From Bacteroides sp. (lineage in GTDB: Bacteria; Bacteroidota; Bacteroidia; Bacteroidales; Muribaculaceae): DNA of 64,000 nucleotides. Every line of letters starts with the position of its first letter. Positions within the stretch are counted from its first letter, which is position 1. The notes below the pieces were generated by a model. It did not search any database. It saw only the letters and a program-made list of their open reading frames with translations, and was not told the DNA's origin. A program made the translations under genes and the position numbers. The DNA is taken from NCBI GenBank assembly GCA_014802335.1, contig JAAVCL010000016.1:178446-242445 (forward strand), given 5' to 3'. Shown in pieces: positions 1-6,938 of the stretch.

Positions 1-2
1 AA

Positions 3-59
3 TCTAATATGAAACTTGCCTATTTTAGTGGATGGCCCCCTATGAGGAAGCTAAATTAA
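3..59 (+). other. Possible C-terminal tail of a gene entering from the left edge
   Basis: An open frame runs from the left edge to a TAA at 57-59 and would end in ...YFSGWPPMRKLN. A possible rho-independent terminator follows about 50 bp later. Eighteen codons are too few to name a family, and the frame could be open by chance. Confidence 0.2.
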
Positions 60-109
60 AGATTAATGATGAGTCTCTAAAATAGATATTAAAACAATTC
101 TCCGGCACA

Positions 110-144
110 GTAAAACGATTAAAAGTTGTATTTTACCGTTTTTT
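110..144 (+). terminator. Possible terminator for a left-edge transcript
   Basis: GTAAAA (110-115) pairs with TTTTAC (131-136) and is followed by CG and six T (139-144). A competing pairing of AAAACG with CGTTTT is also possible. The stem is short and AT-rich, so the call is weak. The stretch 145-421 holds nothing I can support. Confidence 0.35.
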
Positions 145-421
145 ATACTCATCACTTCATATACCTTAACGCCTCTAATTGTTCATCAAAAATATATAAT
201 AAAGTAATTATTTACCATATTTATTTGTCATCGAAATATTCTTTAATATACATCCTGTCTTGATCCAAAAGACAAATTAAAATAATTAACCAGAACAAGA
301 CATGATAAAAAACAAATATCCCTTTTTGTCCAAAAAAAGAGATATTATAAAAAATAATTTTTGAAAGAAATAGTGAAGAATCAGAATGGAATAATAAAGC
401 TGCTTATTAATAAAAGTAAAT

Positions 422-1000
422 TTAGTTGTTATTTTTAAATGGAACAAAGGTTTCAAATGTAGAATCGTCATAATAAACCGTAATTTGAGTAACTTTTCGA
501 GCAGATTTTTTAAATTCTTCTATTTGAAGTTGTAAATCCTTAATAGAAGAAAGAGCTTCAACTAACCTATTATCAGCCATTTGACCCTCTGAATCACCCA
601 TATTTAAGGCTCTGACGTTTTCATTATTCTCAACATCCGATAGAATGCCTGAATTTTTTAAATTATCATTCTCATTATTGTTGCCAAATCGGGAAGAATT
701 GCCATTAAAATTATTAGTGGGACGCGCAGAGTCATCTCCGGGGGTAGAGGAAGCGGATGAAGGTTGTAAATTATCAGAAATCATAGGTCCCTCTCCAAAC
801 AATAGCCATAAGACAGAAAGCTCAGGGTAAGCTTTATGGATTTGCCCAACAAGCACATCACTAATTTTCTTATTTCGTCCACTAAGGAGCTGAGAAAGGC
901 TCGGTCTGGGTATTCCACATTCGTCGGCAAACTGAGAATATGTTAAGCCCATTGAGTCGATGAACCCTTTTAGACGAATTGCAACATTTTGATCCTCCAT
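422..1000 (-). CDS. XRE-type helix-turn-helix transcriptional regulator
   Basis: A 192-residue protein with a lambda-repressor-like HTH in residues 1-70: the frame SQFADECGIPRPSLSQLLSGR is the classic helix-turn-helix, and ELSVLWLLFGEG closes the domain as in many Bacteroidetes XRE proteins. Residues 75-130 are Ser/Asn/Gly-rich and probably disordered. Residues 140-180 (LVEALSSIKDLQLQIEEFKK) look like a short coiled coil suited to dimerisation. The ATG at 1000 sits about 24 nt after the predicted start of a good promoter that overlaps a 35 bp palindrome, so autorepression is likely. The gene stands alone in AT-rich DNA, with no partner that would make it a phage repressor or antitoxin. What it controls is unknown. 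Confidence 0.8.
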   Translation of the reverse strand: MEDQNVAIRLKGFIDSMGLTYSQFADECGIPRPSLSQLLSGRNKKISDVLVGQIHKAYPELSVLWLLFGEGPMISDNLQPSSASSTPGDDSARPTNNFNGNSSRFGNNNENDNLKNSGILSDVENNENVRALNMGDSEGQMADNRLVEALSSIKDLQLQIEEFKKSARKVTQITVYYDDSTFETFVPFKNNN

Positions 1001-1030
1001 TTTATTATTTAAAATTCTAAATTGTATTTA

Positions 1031-1062
1031 CAAAATTAATATTTTTATTTGCAAATTGCAAA
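1031..1062 (-). promoter_or_regulatory. Bacteroidetes core promoter of the HTH regulator
   Basis: On the minus strand, TTTG (plus-strand CAAA, 1059-1062), a 20 bp spacer and TAATTTTG (plus-strand CAAAATTA, 1031-1038) match the Bacteroidetes consensus exactly. The start point would be near 1024, giving a leader of about 24 nt. Confidence 0.7.
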
Positions 1063-1072
1063 TAAAAATATT
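1038..1072. promoter_or_regulatory. 35 bp perfect palindrome over the HTH promoter, probable operator
   Basis: Perfect 15 bp arms (1038-1052 and 1058-1072) flank a 5 bp centre. The palindrome covers the promoter spacer and the -33 element, so a bound dimer would block RNA polymerase. A related short palindrome TTTGCAAA lies at 1091-1098. Binding by the adjacent HTH protein is inference. Confidence 0.6.
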
Positions 1073-1867
1073 TTCATTTACTAATTTATGTTTGCAAATT
1101 ACATTTTAAAATCAACATTTATTCAACTGATTTTATAATATATTTTATTAAAGCATTTTCTACATTGCCTCTATAAATTTCATAGTTAGTTTAATTTAGC
1201 ATTTCAGAATACAATAATAGACTATTTTACTTCAAATCTACCCCATTTCATAAAGAAGAATCACGCGTTTATGCTTTATTACTTAGTTTTCAGACAGTTA
1301 TACCAAATATAAATAAATGTTAAATGGCATATTTTACATTCGAAACTCGTTTACAAAATACAATTTTCATAAATGAAATTGTCATTTATAAACGGAAATA
1401 GTTTACAATTAACAATATTTTAATTTACATTATCACTAATTACAATTGCAATCAGCCATTATAATTTAGATTTGAAAAATATTTAATTATAAAATGCAAA
1501 CTCACAATATTTCTAAATTTGTCTATGTTCCAATTTGACCAATTTTTGTATTTTCTAAATTTGACACTGCACTCCCCTTTTAACTCATAAATTTTTTCCT
1601 GTATTTATTTTTTTCAGTTTATCTTCAGAATGTAATTTTTCCTATAATCTTATACGTTATTCTAAAATTTTAAAACGTCAGGGGCTTATTTATTACGTGA
1701 AATCACAATAACCTTTTAATTCACAAGAGATTGACATTTCAGTTTTTATTGAAGTAGAAATTCTCATTTAGCGCTTTTGGGGCCAAATAGCAGTGTATTT
1801 TACTTATTTGAGCTTTTTATTGATATACACATTGGTTTTGAGAGTTCCTATGACTTAAATATCAAAT
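1073..1867. other. AT-rich spacer without a gene
   Basis: About 800 bp with very high A+T and no plausible reading frame. Visible elements are TTTGCAAA at 1091-1098, an imperfect dyad near 1361-1381 (CAATTTTCAT / ATGAAATTG), and repeated TTTACAA words near 1350 and 1410. These resemble degenerate relatives of the operator, but no promoter or gene goes with them. Confidence 0.5.
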
Positions 1868-1902
1868 AAAAAAATCTCCTGCATCATTGTTATGCAAGAG
1901 AT
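1868..1902 (-). terminator. Terminator of the prmA-acetyltransferase operon
   Basis: On the minus strand ATCTCTTGCAT (from 1902) pairs with ATGCAGGAGAT with one G-U pair and a 7 nt loop, followed by seven T (1868-1874). It lies 31 bp past the acetyltransferase stop. Confidence 0.8.
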
Positions 1903-1932
1903 ATCCTAAAAGATTTTTGGGATGTTAATTTC

Positions 1933-3210
1933 TTAATCCAGTAATAAAGATATAGACGCGTTGATTGACGGTATACCAAAAGCCTCGGTGACCAGATTAT
2001 CAGTATCTCTGCGCCTGAAGACGATTTCACAAATATCACGTTTAGACATTACGTAGGCAGCTTGTGAAGGAGTAAGATTATCCATCGATAATTGCTTTAT
2101 AAAAAGTTTGCCATCTCTGACATCAAATTTATCAAAAGTATATTCATACTCCCCTTTCGCGAGAATCGAATATTTTAAATCTCTTCGTACATTGGCTTGA
2201 AATTTTAGAATCTCAGGAAGATCTAAAACTTTCACCATTCCATACACTTTAGCATGATCTGCCAATGAGTATACGCGCTCGGTCACGGAAATAGTAGGAA
2301 CTTGTGCAGCATCGGCCATGTAGGAACCATACGAACGAGACCACAATGCTTTTCTATCCATTTCTACAGTCGACACATAATGTTTTATAGCCATTTGTTC
2401 AAATTTAGTTTTAATCGCACTCATGGCTTTGTATCGGCTGGCAATATCAGAAACATACATCTTATGAATATTCACTACAGTTCCATTTTCCGCCACCGTA
2501 GTGAAGGCGACCCCTGTAACTTCTCCATTTGAATTATGCACAACGAATACAGTTCCACTACTAATAATATTCTCTTTTATAATATTGTAGAGGTCTTTTT
2601 CACTATGAATTATTTGCAGGCCATCTTGTGAAGACTCCTGCTCCATGATCATCTTAATTACAGCATTAACTAAATCGTCATTCTCCGGAGAATCAATATT
2701 AATTTCTTCAACTTTTAAAGAAGCATAATAACGTCTTTTTATATCAATTGCTTTATTTTTATGCTCCTGTAATACTGCCTCGTACTCTATGTCGAAATCA
2801 TGCACAGATGTATAATTATCAATTATACGATAAAACGCATTTACATATTCCCTGTCGTGGTAATACTTGCGCAGACCCATATCGGCCGGAATCAGAAAAG
2901 TAAAAGCATATCCACCTTCTTTGGCCTTTTGATTAATCTCAGAAAGGAGTTTAGTCATCAATCCTCTGGACCTATATTTAGGCTTCGTAGCTAAACCACA
3001 TAGATAAAGACCTGATACTTTATTATCAGAGTTTCCGAAATTATAAGGAACCCCTAAAAGGCCGGCAACTACTTCTCCATCTATTACTTCATAAGCACAG
3101 AGATTCTCGTCAAAGTAATTATCAAAAATCAGCGATATATACTCATCGGAATCATGGAATGTATCCTTCCAAAGTTGAGAAAGGCGCTTTTTTAATTCTG
3201 TATCTTTCAT
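1933..3210 (-). CDS. Eis-like GNAT-family N-acetyltransferase
   Basis: A 425-residue protein. The N-terminal GNAT domain carries the acetyl-CoA loop CGLATKPKYRSRGLMTKLL at residues 71-89 (the R/Q-x-x-G/A motif as RSRG). A second, degenerate GNAT-like domain spans roughly 190-300 (VAFTTVAENGTVVNIHKMYV), and the C-terminal 100 residues resemble the sterol-carrier-like domain of Eis-type acetyltransferases. The length matches that tri-domain family (about 400). Its start overlaps the prmA stop by 4 nt, so the two are translationally coupled, and a strong terminator follows. The substrate is unknown; relatives acetylate amines on aminoglycosides, peptides or proteins. A link to L11 methylation is not implied by the overlap alone. 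Confidence 0.75.
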   Translation of the reverse strand: MKDTELKKRLSQLWKDTFHDSDEYISLIFDNYFDENLCAYEVIDGEVVAGLLGVPYNFGNSDNKVSGLYLCGLATKPKYRSRGLMTKLLSEINQKAKEGGYAFTFLIPADMGLRKYYHDREYVNAFYRIIDNYTSVHDFDIEYEAVLQEHKNKAIDIKRRYYASLKVEEINIDSPENDDLVNAVIKMIMEQESSQDGLQIIHSEKDLYNIIKENIISSGTVFVVHNSNGEVTGVAFTTVAENGTVVNIHKMYVSDIASRYKAMSAIKTKFEQMAIKHYVSTVEMDRKALWSRSYGSYMADAAQVPTISVTERVYSLADHAKVYGMVKVLDLPEILKFQANVRRDLKYSILAKGEYEYTFDKFDVRDGKLFIKQLSMDNLTPSQAAYVMSKRDICEIVFRRRDTDNLVTEAFGIPSINASISLLLD

Positions 3211-4073
3211 AAAGATTTCTGATTAGTAGATCTCTGTAATCTCAAAGCTGACCAACCTGTATCACTAACTTTTCGAGATGTCTCTTCAAAGTTATACTCA
3301 CGGGCCGCTGATAAAATCAATGGAATGTCCTCTTCGTAAAATCCGCTTAACATCATAACCCCATTCTCATTCAGAGCCCGGGCATATTTAGAAATATCCG
3401 CGAGTATAATATTCCGATTAATATTAGCAAATAGAATATCGGCCTTTTTCAGGCCCTCTAAGGCGCTCGCATCCCCATGAATAAGGTTCATATTAACTTT
3501 ATTCAGAGAGACGTTCTCAAGCGCGTTTTCATAAGCGGGAAGGTCTATCTCGATTCCTATCACCTCCTTGGCTCCGCGTAATGAAGCGAGAATTCCGAGA
3601 ATTCCCGTCCCGGTGCCCATGTCAATGATCAACTTATTATGGAGATTTTCATTCAGAATGTGGCGCACCATGTTGGATGTCGTGTCATGGTGTCCTGTAC
3701 CGAAAGCCATTTTGGGGTCTATAACAATGTCATATTCCGCCTTAGGAACATCTTTATGGAAAGAGGAGTGAATAACGCAAGCATTGTCAATCAGAATAGG
3801 TTTAAAGTAATTCTTTTCCCATTCTTCGTTCCAATTTTGCCCCTTTACAAACTCCTGGGTTATAGCAAACTCTGTTTCTATTTGAAAATCATTTAATACT
3901 TCATGAGCTAACTTTTCACCCTCACCGAGCGCAGTATTAATATATGCGAAAAGACCGGATTCGTCCGGTTCGAATGATTCGAATCCAACCTCACCAAGAT
4001 AAGCGGCGGCAAGATCTGTGATGTCTGAATTAACAGGCGAAAAGTTTATTCTGATTTTATAATAGTCATTCAT
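3207..4073 (-). CDS. prmA: Ribosomal protein L11 methyltransferase
   Basis: A 288-residue class I SAM methyltransferase that trimethylates ribosomal protein L11. The SAM loop DMGTGTGILG is at residues 151-160; upstream, DPKMAFGTGHHDTT (119-132) is the hallmark PrmA segment; ANINRNI near 217 is motif IV. The N-terminal 100 residues form the L11-binding domain and the length matches the family (about 290). The 3' end overlaps the acetyltransferase gene by 4 nt. It begins 53 bp after the small gene at 4127-4453 with no clear terminator between, so read-through from the envelope cluster is possible. The assignment is secure. Confidence 0.95.
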   Translation of the reverse strand: MNDYYKIRINFSPVNSDITDLAAAYLGEVGFESFEPDESGLFAYINTALGEGEKLAHEVLNDFQIETEFAITQEFVKGQNWNEEWEKNYFKPILIDNACVIHSSFHKDVPKAEYDIVIDPKMAFGTGHHDTTSNMVRHILNENLHNKLIIDMGTGTGILGILASLRGAKEVIGIEIDLPAYENALENVSLNKVNMNLIHGDASALEGLKKADILFANINRNIILADISKYARALNENGVMMLSGFYEEDIPLILSAAREYNFEETSRKVSDTGWSALRLQRSTNQKSL

Positions 4074-4126
4074 TATTCAAATAATGCTTTGGAAAGTTCA
4101 ATTGAAATATCAAAACAAACTGTCTT

Positions 4127-4453
4127 TTATTTCTTTTTTCTTATAAGGTTATAACCTTTTTTTGCTGTTCCAAACAACGATATACCCATCATTACATAGT
4201 CAAGAGCATTCAAATTGGAAAAGACTTTTGAAGCAATGGTAGTTGCAAGTTTAAATTTTGAAGTTCCAGACGCTTTCTCTTTACGTTTAGGCTTAAAATT
4301 ATCTACTGATTGCATAAGTTTTGCTTTGCAGAATTCTTTCCGCAGCGCCAACATTGCCCTGTGATACTTAATCTCTTCCATCGTGTAACCTTTGAAAGAA
4401 TTTGGTTCGGTATTTGACTCTGTCACGGGAAGGTTCTTGTCTGTTTCTTTCAT
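4127..4453 (-). CDS. Small basic protein of unknown function
   Basis: A 108-residue protein. Residues 1-30 are acidic and polar; residues 35-75 are Lys-rich (KREFCKAKLMQSVDNFKPKR region); residues 76-108 end in a weakly hydrophobic segment (LDYVMMGISLFGTAKKGYNL) and a basic tail IRKKK. It lies 12 bp downstream of the holin-like gene on the same strand, so it is almost certainly co-transcribed. In Bacteroidales, small proteins of this shape commonly follow YtxH and holin-like genes. I do not recognise a named family; a peripheral membrane partner of the holin-like protein is the best guess. Confidence 0.6.
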   Translation of the reverse strand: MKETDKNLPVTESNTEPNSFKGYTMEEIKYHRAMLALRKEFCKAKLMQSVDNFKPKRKEKASGTSKFKLATTIASKVFSNLNALDYVMMGISLFGTAKKGYNLIRKKK

Positions 4454-4465
4454 ATCGGGAAAAGA

Positions 4466-4816
4466 TTAATGTTTTTTATCAAAAAATACCTTTGTAATGA
4501 GACGTGCAATTGGGTTCATCAGCAGAGGCCGGCGAAGCAGGAAGAATACACCTAAAAGAATACAAATTGCACCTGCTGTTGAAAGATATGCCAGCGCCGG
4601 ATTCATCATTAATTTAAACACTTCAGCTAAGGATAAGGCAAGCATAATAAGCACTACCATTGCAAGAAGTAAAGCTACGAATCCTATTATCAATGAACCC
4701 ATCAGGAGAGTCATTTTTTCAGCAGCTGTAAGCTTCAGATACTCAACTTCCAGGGTTAGCCATCTCTTGGACTGGTCTGCAAGACTGCGGATCTCTTCGA
4801 GTATATTTGTTTTCAT
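4466..4816 (-). CDS. Phage-holin-like (holin superfamily III / YqjE-like) membrane protein
   Basis: A 116-residue protein: an amphipathic start (residues 1-35, SLADQSKRWLTLEVEYLKLTAAEK), two membrane helices (about 36-65 and 72-95), then a short basic tail. This is the layout of the Actinobacteriophage_holin_6/YqjE proteins that accompany YtxH or YqjD proteins in stress-induced envelope clusters. Such proteins are usually chromosomal housekeeping or stress factors rather than phage lysis genes. A long inverted-repeat element lies directly upstream (4834-5020), in or against the 5' leader. It is followed at 12 bp by the small basic gene. Confidence 0.7.
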   Translation of the reverse strand: MKTNILEEIRSLADQSKRWLTLEVEYLKLTAAEKMTLLMGSLIIGFVALLLAMVVLIMLALSLAEVFKLMMNPALAYLSTAGAICILLGVFFLLRRPLLMNPIARLITKVFFDKKH

Positions 4817-4833
4817 TACATTAAAAAATTATT

Positions 4834-5020
4834 AACTTCTCTTTTGTAAGTATGTGTTCGAAATTATTTAATGTATTGCCTCATAAATTATGAGGCGAAC
4901 TTTAGAATCCGGCTTCCGTTGCTATGGAACCTCATACCGCCTTCAGCCAAATCTTAAAATTCATCCACATTCTTCATAACTCAATACGTTAAATAATTTC
5001 GAACACATACTTGAGAAGTT
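4834..5020. repeat. Dispersed long-stem intergenic repeat (family B, copy 1)
   Basis: A 187 bp element bounded by near-perfect inverted repeats. AACTTCTC (4834-4841) pairs with 5013-5020; after a 6 nt bulge, 31 bp (4848-4878) pair with 4982-5012 with a single mismatch. Inside are a perfect hairpin CCTCATAA/TTATGAGG (4879-4895) and a core that recurs at 29757-29876. No coding capacity. It could be a MITE-like element or a structured RNA in the holin leader. Confidence 0.8.
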
Positions 5021-5420
5021 GGTTATATATGTTTATAACACTAAAATTACTAAAATATTCTTCAACTCACAACTTGAGTATAGCTATATATTCATCAAAT
5101 AACAGTTATTCTGTCATGAGTGGCGGATTAAACAGATTTTTCTTTTTAGAAGGTTTTCCGGCTTTTCTCCACTACAAAACTTCAAGAATGATGTTAATTG
5201 TGATAATTACATATTTGTAATCCCAGAATTCAGCTGTCACCTTACTGTTCATTCCACCACGACAGTTACTTTATTAAGTCATATATGCATTTTATTGCAC
5301 CTTTGATATTTTTAGTGGTCTCATTTATCTAAATGAAATTGATAAGTAGATCTAAGAACTGAGATTTTTATATTGATGCAATTCTTGAGAACCCTGCATC
5401 ATTCCTGTCATTCTTGTTGA

Positions 5421-5531
5421 CTTTGAAATTGTTCATCTTTCGTTTGGCACGTAAACACCTGCTTCACAATTTCAAATCTATTCAAAAAATCCTCGGAAAT
5501 AAGTCAGGCTTAATTTTTAAGAGCTTCTTAT
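5421..5531 (+). repeat. Dispersed intergenic repeat (family A tail, copy 1)
   Basis: About 110 bp that align along most of their length with 12070-12188 and 26276-26388, and in part with 20688-20728 and 22225-22287. Shared landmarks in order are TTTGAAATTGTTCATC, a CGTTT(A/G)G block, TTCAAATC(C/T)ATTCAAA, a (C/T)C(T/G)AGGAAA-like block and TAAGAGCT(G/T)CTTAT. No reading frame is conserved. Confidence 0.75.
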
Positions 5532-5569
5532 AGGCCCATTATAATGTGATCAATCTGTTTATAACTACT

Positions 5570-5609
5570 AAAAAATGGGCTTTCCGACTTTTCAGGCCGG
5601 AAAGCCCAT
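5570..5609 (-). terminator. Terminator of the ytxH pair
   Basis: ATGGGCTTTCCG (5575-5586) and CGGAAAGCCCAT (5598-5609) form a perfect 12 bp stem with an 11 nt loop; a run of A at 5570-5575 gives the T tract on the minus strand. It lies 32 bp after the YtxH stop, separating it from the holin gene. Confidence 0.85.
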
Positions 5610-5640
5610 ATATCTTAAGGGCAATATGTTTACCCACAAA

Positions 5641-5835
5641 TTATTCTTCTGAAGCAGCTAATTCAGCAACGAGGGCGTCTACTTCATCATCACTGATCTT
5701 AATGCCTTTCTTTTTGAGGATAGAGCATAAACGAGCTCTAACGTCAGCACCTTTTTCAGGAGTGAAAAGCATTGCAGCTCCACAGCCTACAATTGCTCCG
5801 CCTACAAAGGCAGAAATTAATGTTAATGCTCTCAT
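5641..5835 (-). CDS. YtxH-domain small protein (second of a pair)
   Basis: A 64-residue protein. Residues 3-25 form a Gly/Ala-rich membrane helix (SAFVGGAIVGCGAAMLFTPEKG) running directly into the YtxH signature FTPEKGADVRARL, followed by an acidic helical C-terminus. YtxH proteins (the YtxH/general-stress GsiB-like class) are small inner-membrane proteins often induced by envelope or general stress; their molecular role is not settled. It is a diverged duplicate of the gene just upstream (same length, same helix-then-PEKG arrangement) and is separated from it by 28 bp, so both are in one operon. Confidence 0.8.
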   Translation of the reverse strand: MRALTLISAFVGGAIVGCGAAMLFTPEKGADVRARLCSILKKKGIKISDDEVDALVAELAASEE

Positions 5836-5863
5836 ATTTTTTATTATATTAAATTAACGGGAA

Positions 5864-6067
5864 TTAAAGCACCTTATCAATCTGATCTTCTATTTCATCA
5901 ACGAGCTCGTCCATTTTGCTCTTCTTGAGACAAATACCTTTTTCCTTTAGAATTTTTACAATTTTAGAACGAACATCTTCTCCTTTTTCAGGAGCAAGAA
6001 GAAGACCAACAGCAGCACCTGCAACAGCACCACCTATCACTGATAAAATTACATGTAATGGTTTCAT
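5864..6067 (-). CDS. YtxH-domain small protein (first of a pair)
   Basis: A 67-residue protein with an N-terminal Gly/Ala-rich membrane helix (VIGGAVAGAAVGLLLAPEKG, about 10-29), the YtxH motif APEKGEDVRSKIVKILKEKG and a charged helical tail (MDELVDEIEDQIDKVL). It is the leading gene of the pair. Upstream at 6114-6151 there is a -7 box and a dyad, but no good -33 element, which suggests activator or alternative-sigma control of the cluster. The low-complexity membrane start and family membership are clear; the function is inferred only from family context. Confidence 0.8.
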   Translation of the reverse strand: MKPLHVILSVIGGAVAGAAVGLLLAPEKGEDVRSKIVKILKEKGICLKKSKMDELVDEIEDQIDKVL

Positions 6068-6113
6068 ATTTATTTATATTTTAAATTATTTCATTTTATT
6101 ATTGCCTGAAAAA

Positions 6114-6151
6114 CAAAGTTATCAGACGTAATTTTATATATATAACGTCTG
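6114..6151 (-). promoter_or_regulatory. Probable regulated promoter of the ytxH pair
   Basis: The plus strand CAAAGTTA (6114-6121) is a minus-strand TAACTTTG box. A dyad CAGACGT (6123-6129) / ACGTCTG (6145-6151) with a 15 bp AT spacer occupies the position of the -33 element, which is missing. That arrangement suggests a regulator-dependent promoter. Confidence 0.45.
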
Positions 6152-6176
6152 AACAAGCGAAAAAGATTTCAGAATT

Positions 6177-6230
6177 AAAAATTAATTATTCAAGTTTTGT
6201 AAGTTCATCTTACAAAACTTGAATAATTAA
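6177..6230 (-). terminator. Terminator of the DUF3332 gene
   Basis: A perfect 22 bp stem (6182-6203 with 6209-6230) and a 5 nt loop, followed on the minus strand by a T tract (A at 6177-6181). It lies 36 bp past the DUF3332 stop. Confidence 0.85.
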
Positions 6231-6265
6231 TAATAAATAATTAATAAAAAAGTCTTCAATAAAAC

Positions 6266-6814
6266 TTATTTACTGGCCATCAAGGAGCCCGACATTAATG
6301 ATTGATAGGCCATTACTCCATGTTCTGATAATTCTACAGTTGTGTAATCTCCTGTCGGAGTTATCATTTTTACATGAGAATCATCTAAGAATGTCATGAA
6401 AGGAACACTTTCACCTTCCGAGGTACGGAAGCTCCATGTTTGGCTATCTGTCTGGAAATCCAATCTTACTTCCTCGCCCGTTGTTTCATGCGTTATAGTA
6501 TATCCTTTGCCATCGCAAGCAATCAAATAGCGTCCATGCTCTGTATCTACAGCCTTGACGGATGCAGTAAGAGGGTTGTCTCCGCTCCAAAACTCAATTG
6601 AGTTTATGACAACAAGGTCGGCTAAAGCTGTAATTTCATATACAGGGAGCACCCAAAAAGCAAAAAATACAAGTTCATTCACAAATTTGGATCCTATCGA
6701 GCGATTCCATGCAAGCACTTTATTTGTCAGCGCGAAAGAACCGATGCATGATGTAAACACAAGTGACGAACCGGCTAATAAGATTGCTGATACAGCGAAT
6801 TTTACTTTCTTCAT
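6266..6814 (-). CDS. DUF3332-family predicted lipoprotein
   Basis: Starting at the ATG at 6814, the product is 182 residues and opens with a lipoprotein signal MKKVKFAVSAILLAGSSLVF and TSC (lipid Cys23). A further upstream start at 6904 would add 30 residues ahead of the signal peptide and is rejected. Residues 24-75 (SFALTNKVLAWNRSIGSKFVNELVFFAFW...) are the conserved DUF3332 region, with a second hydrophobic stretch (VLPVYEITALADLVVINSIEFW). The rest is beta-rich. The family's role is unknown; members are secreted or outer-membrane lipoproteins in Bacteroidetes and Proteobacteria. The gene is monocistronic, with a strong terminator. Confidence 0.75.
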   Translation of the reverse strand: MKKVKFAVSAILLAGSSLVFTSCIGSFALTNKVLAWNRSIGSKFVNELVFFAFWVLPVYEITALADLVVINSIEFWSGDNPLTASVKAVDTEHGRYLIACDGKGYTITHETTGEEVRLDFQTDSQTWSFRTSEGESVPFMTFLDDSHVKMITPTGDYTTVELSEHGVMAYQSLMSGSLMASK

Positions 6815-6938
6815 TTTATATATAATTAAAGATTTAATTTTAGTATGATTTAAAAGAGAAGGATTAGTTTCGTAAAATCTATCATGTTGCGAACCTCCGG
6901 TCACGAAATTAGCTATTTTTTTTATATATTCAAACTAA

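Noticed and set aside
286..471. A 61-codon minus-strand frame across the end of the HTH gene
   Set aside because: It is AT-driven, overlaps the HTH gene out of frame, and has a low-complexity Phe/Ile/Leu composition.
1038..1072. Rho-independent terminator
   Set aside because: No upstream gene ends here and there is no T tract; the palindrome overlaps an exact promoter.
4466..4816. Prophage region around the holin-like gene
   Set aside because: No other phage genes are nearby; this protein type is chromosomal and pairs with YtxH proteins.
5011..5220. A 69-codon plus-strand frame after the long-stem repeat
   Set aside because: Begins inside the right arm of the repeat, has low-complexity composition and no regulatory signals.
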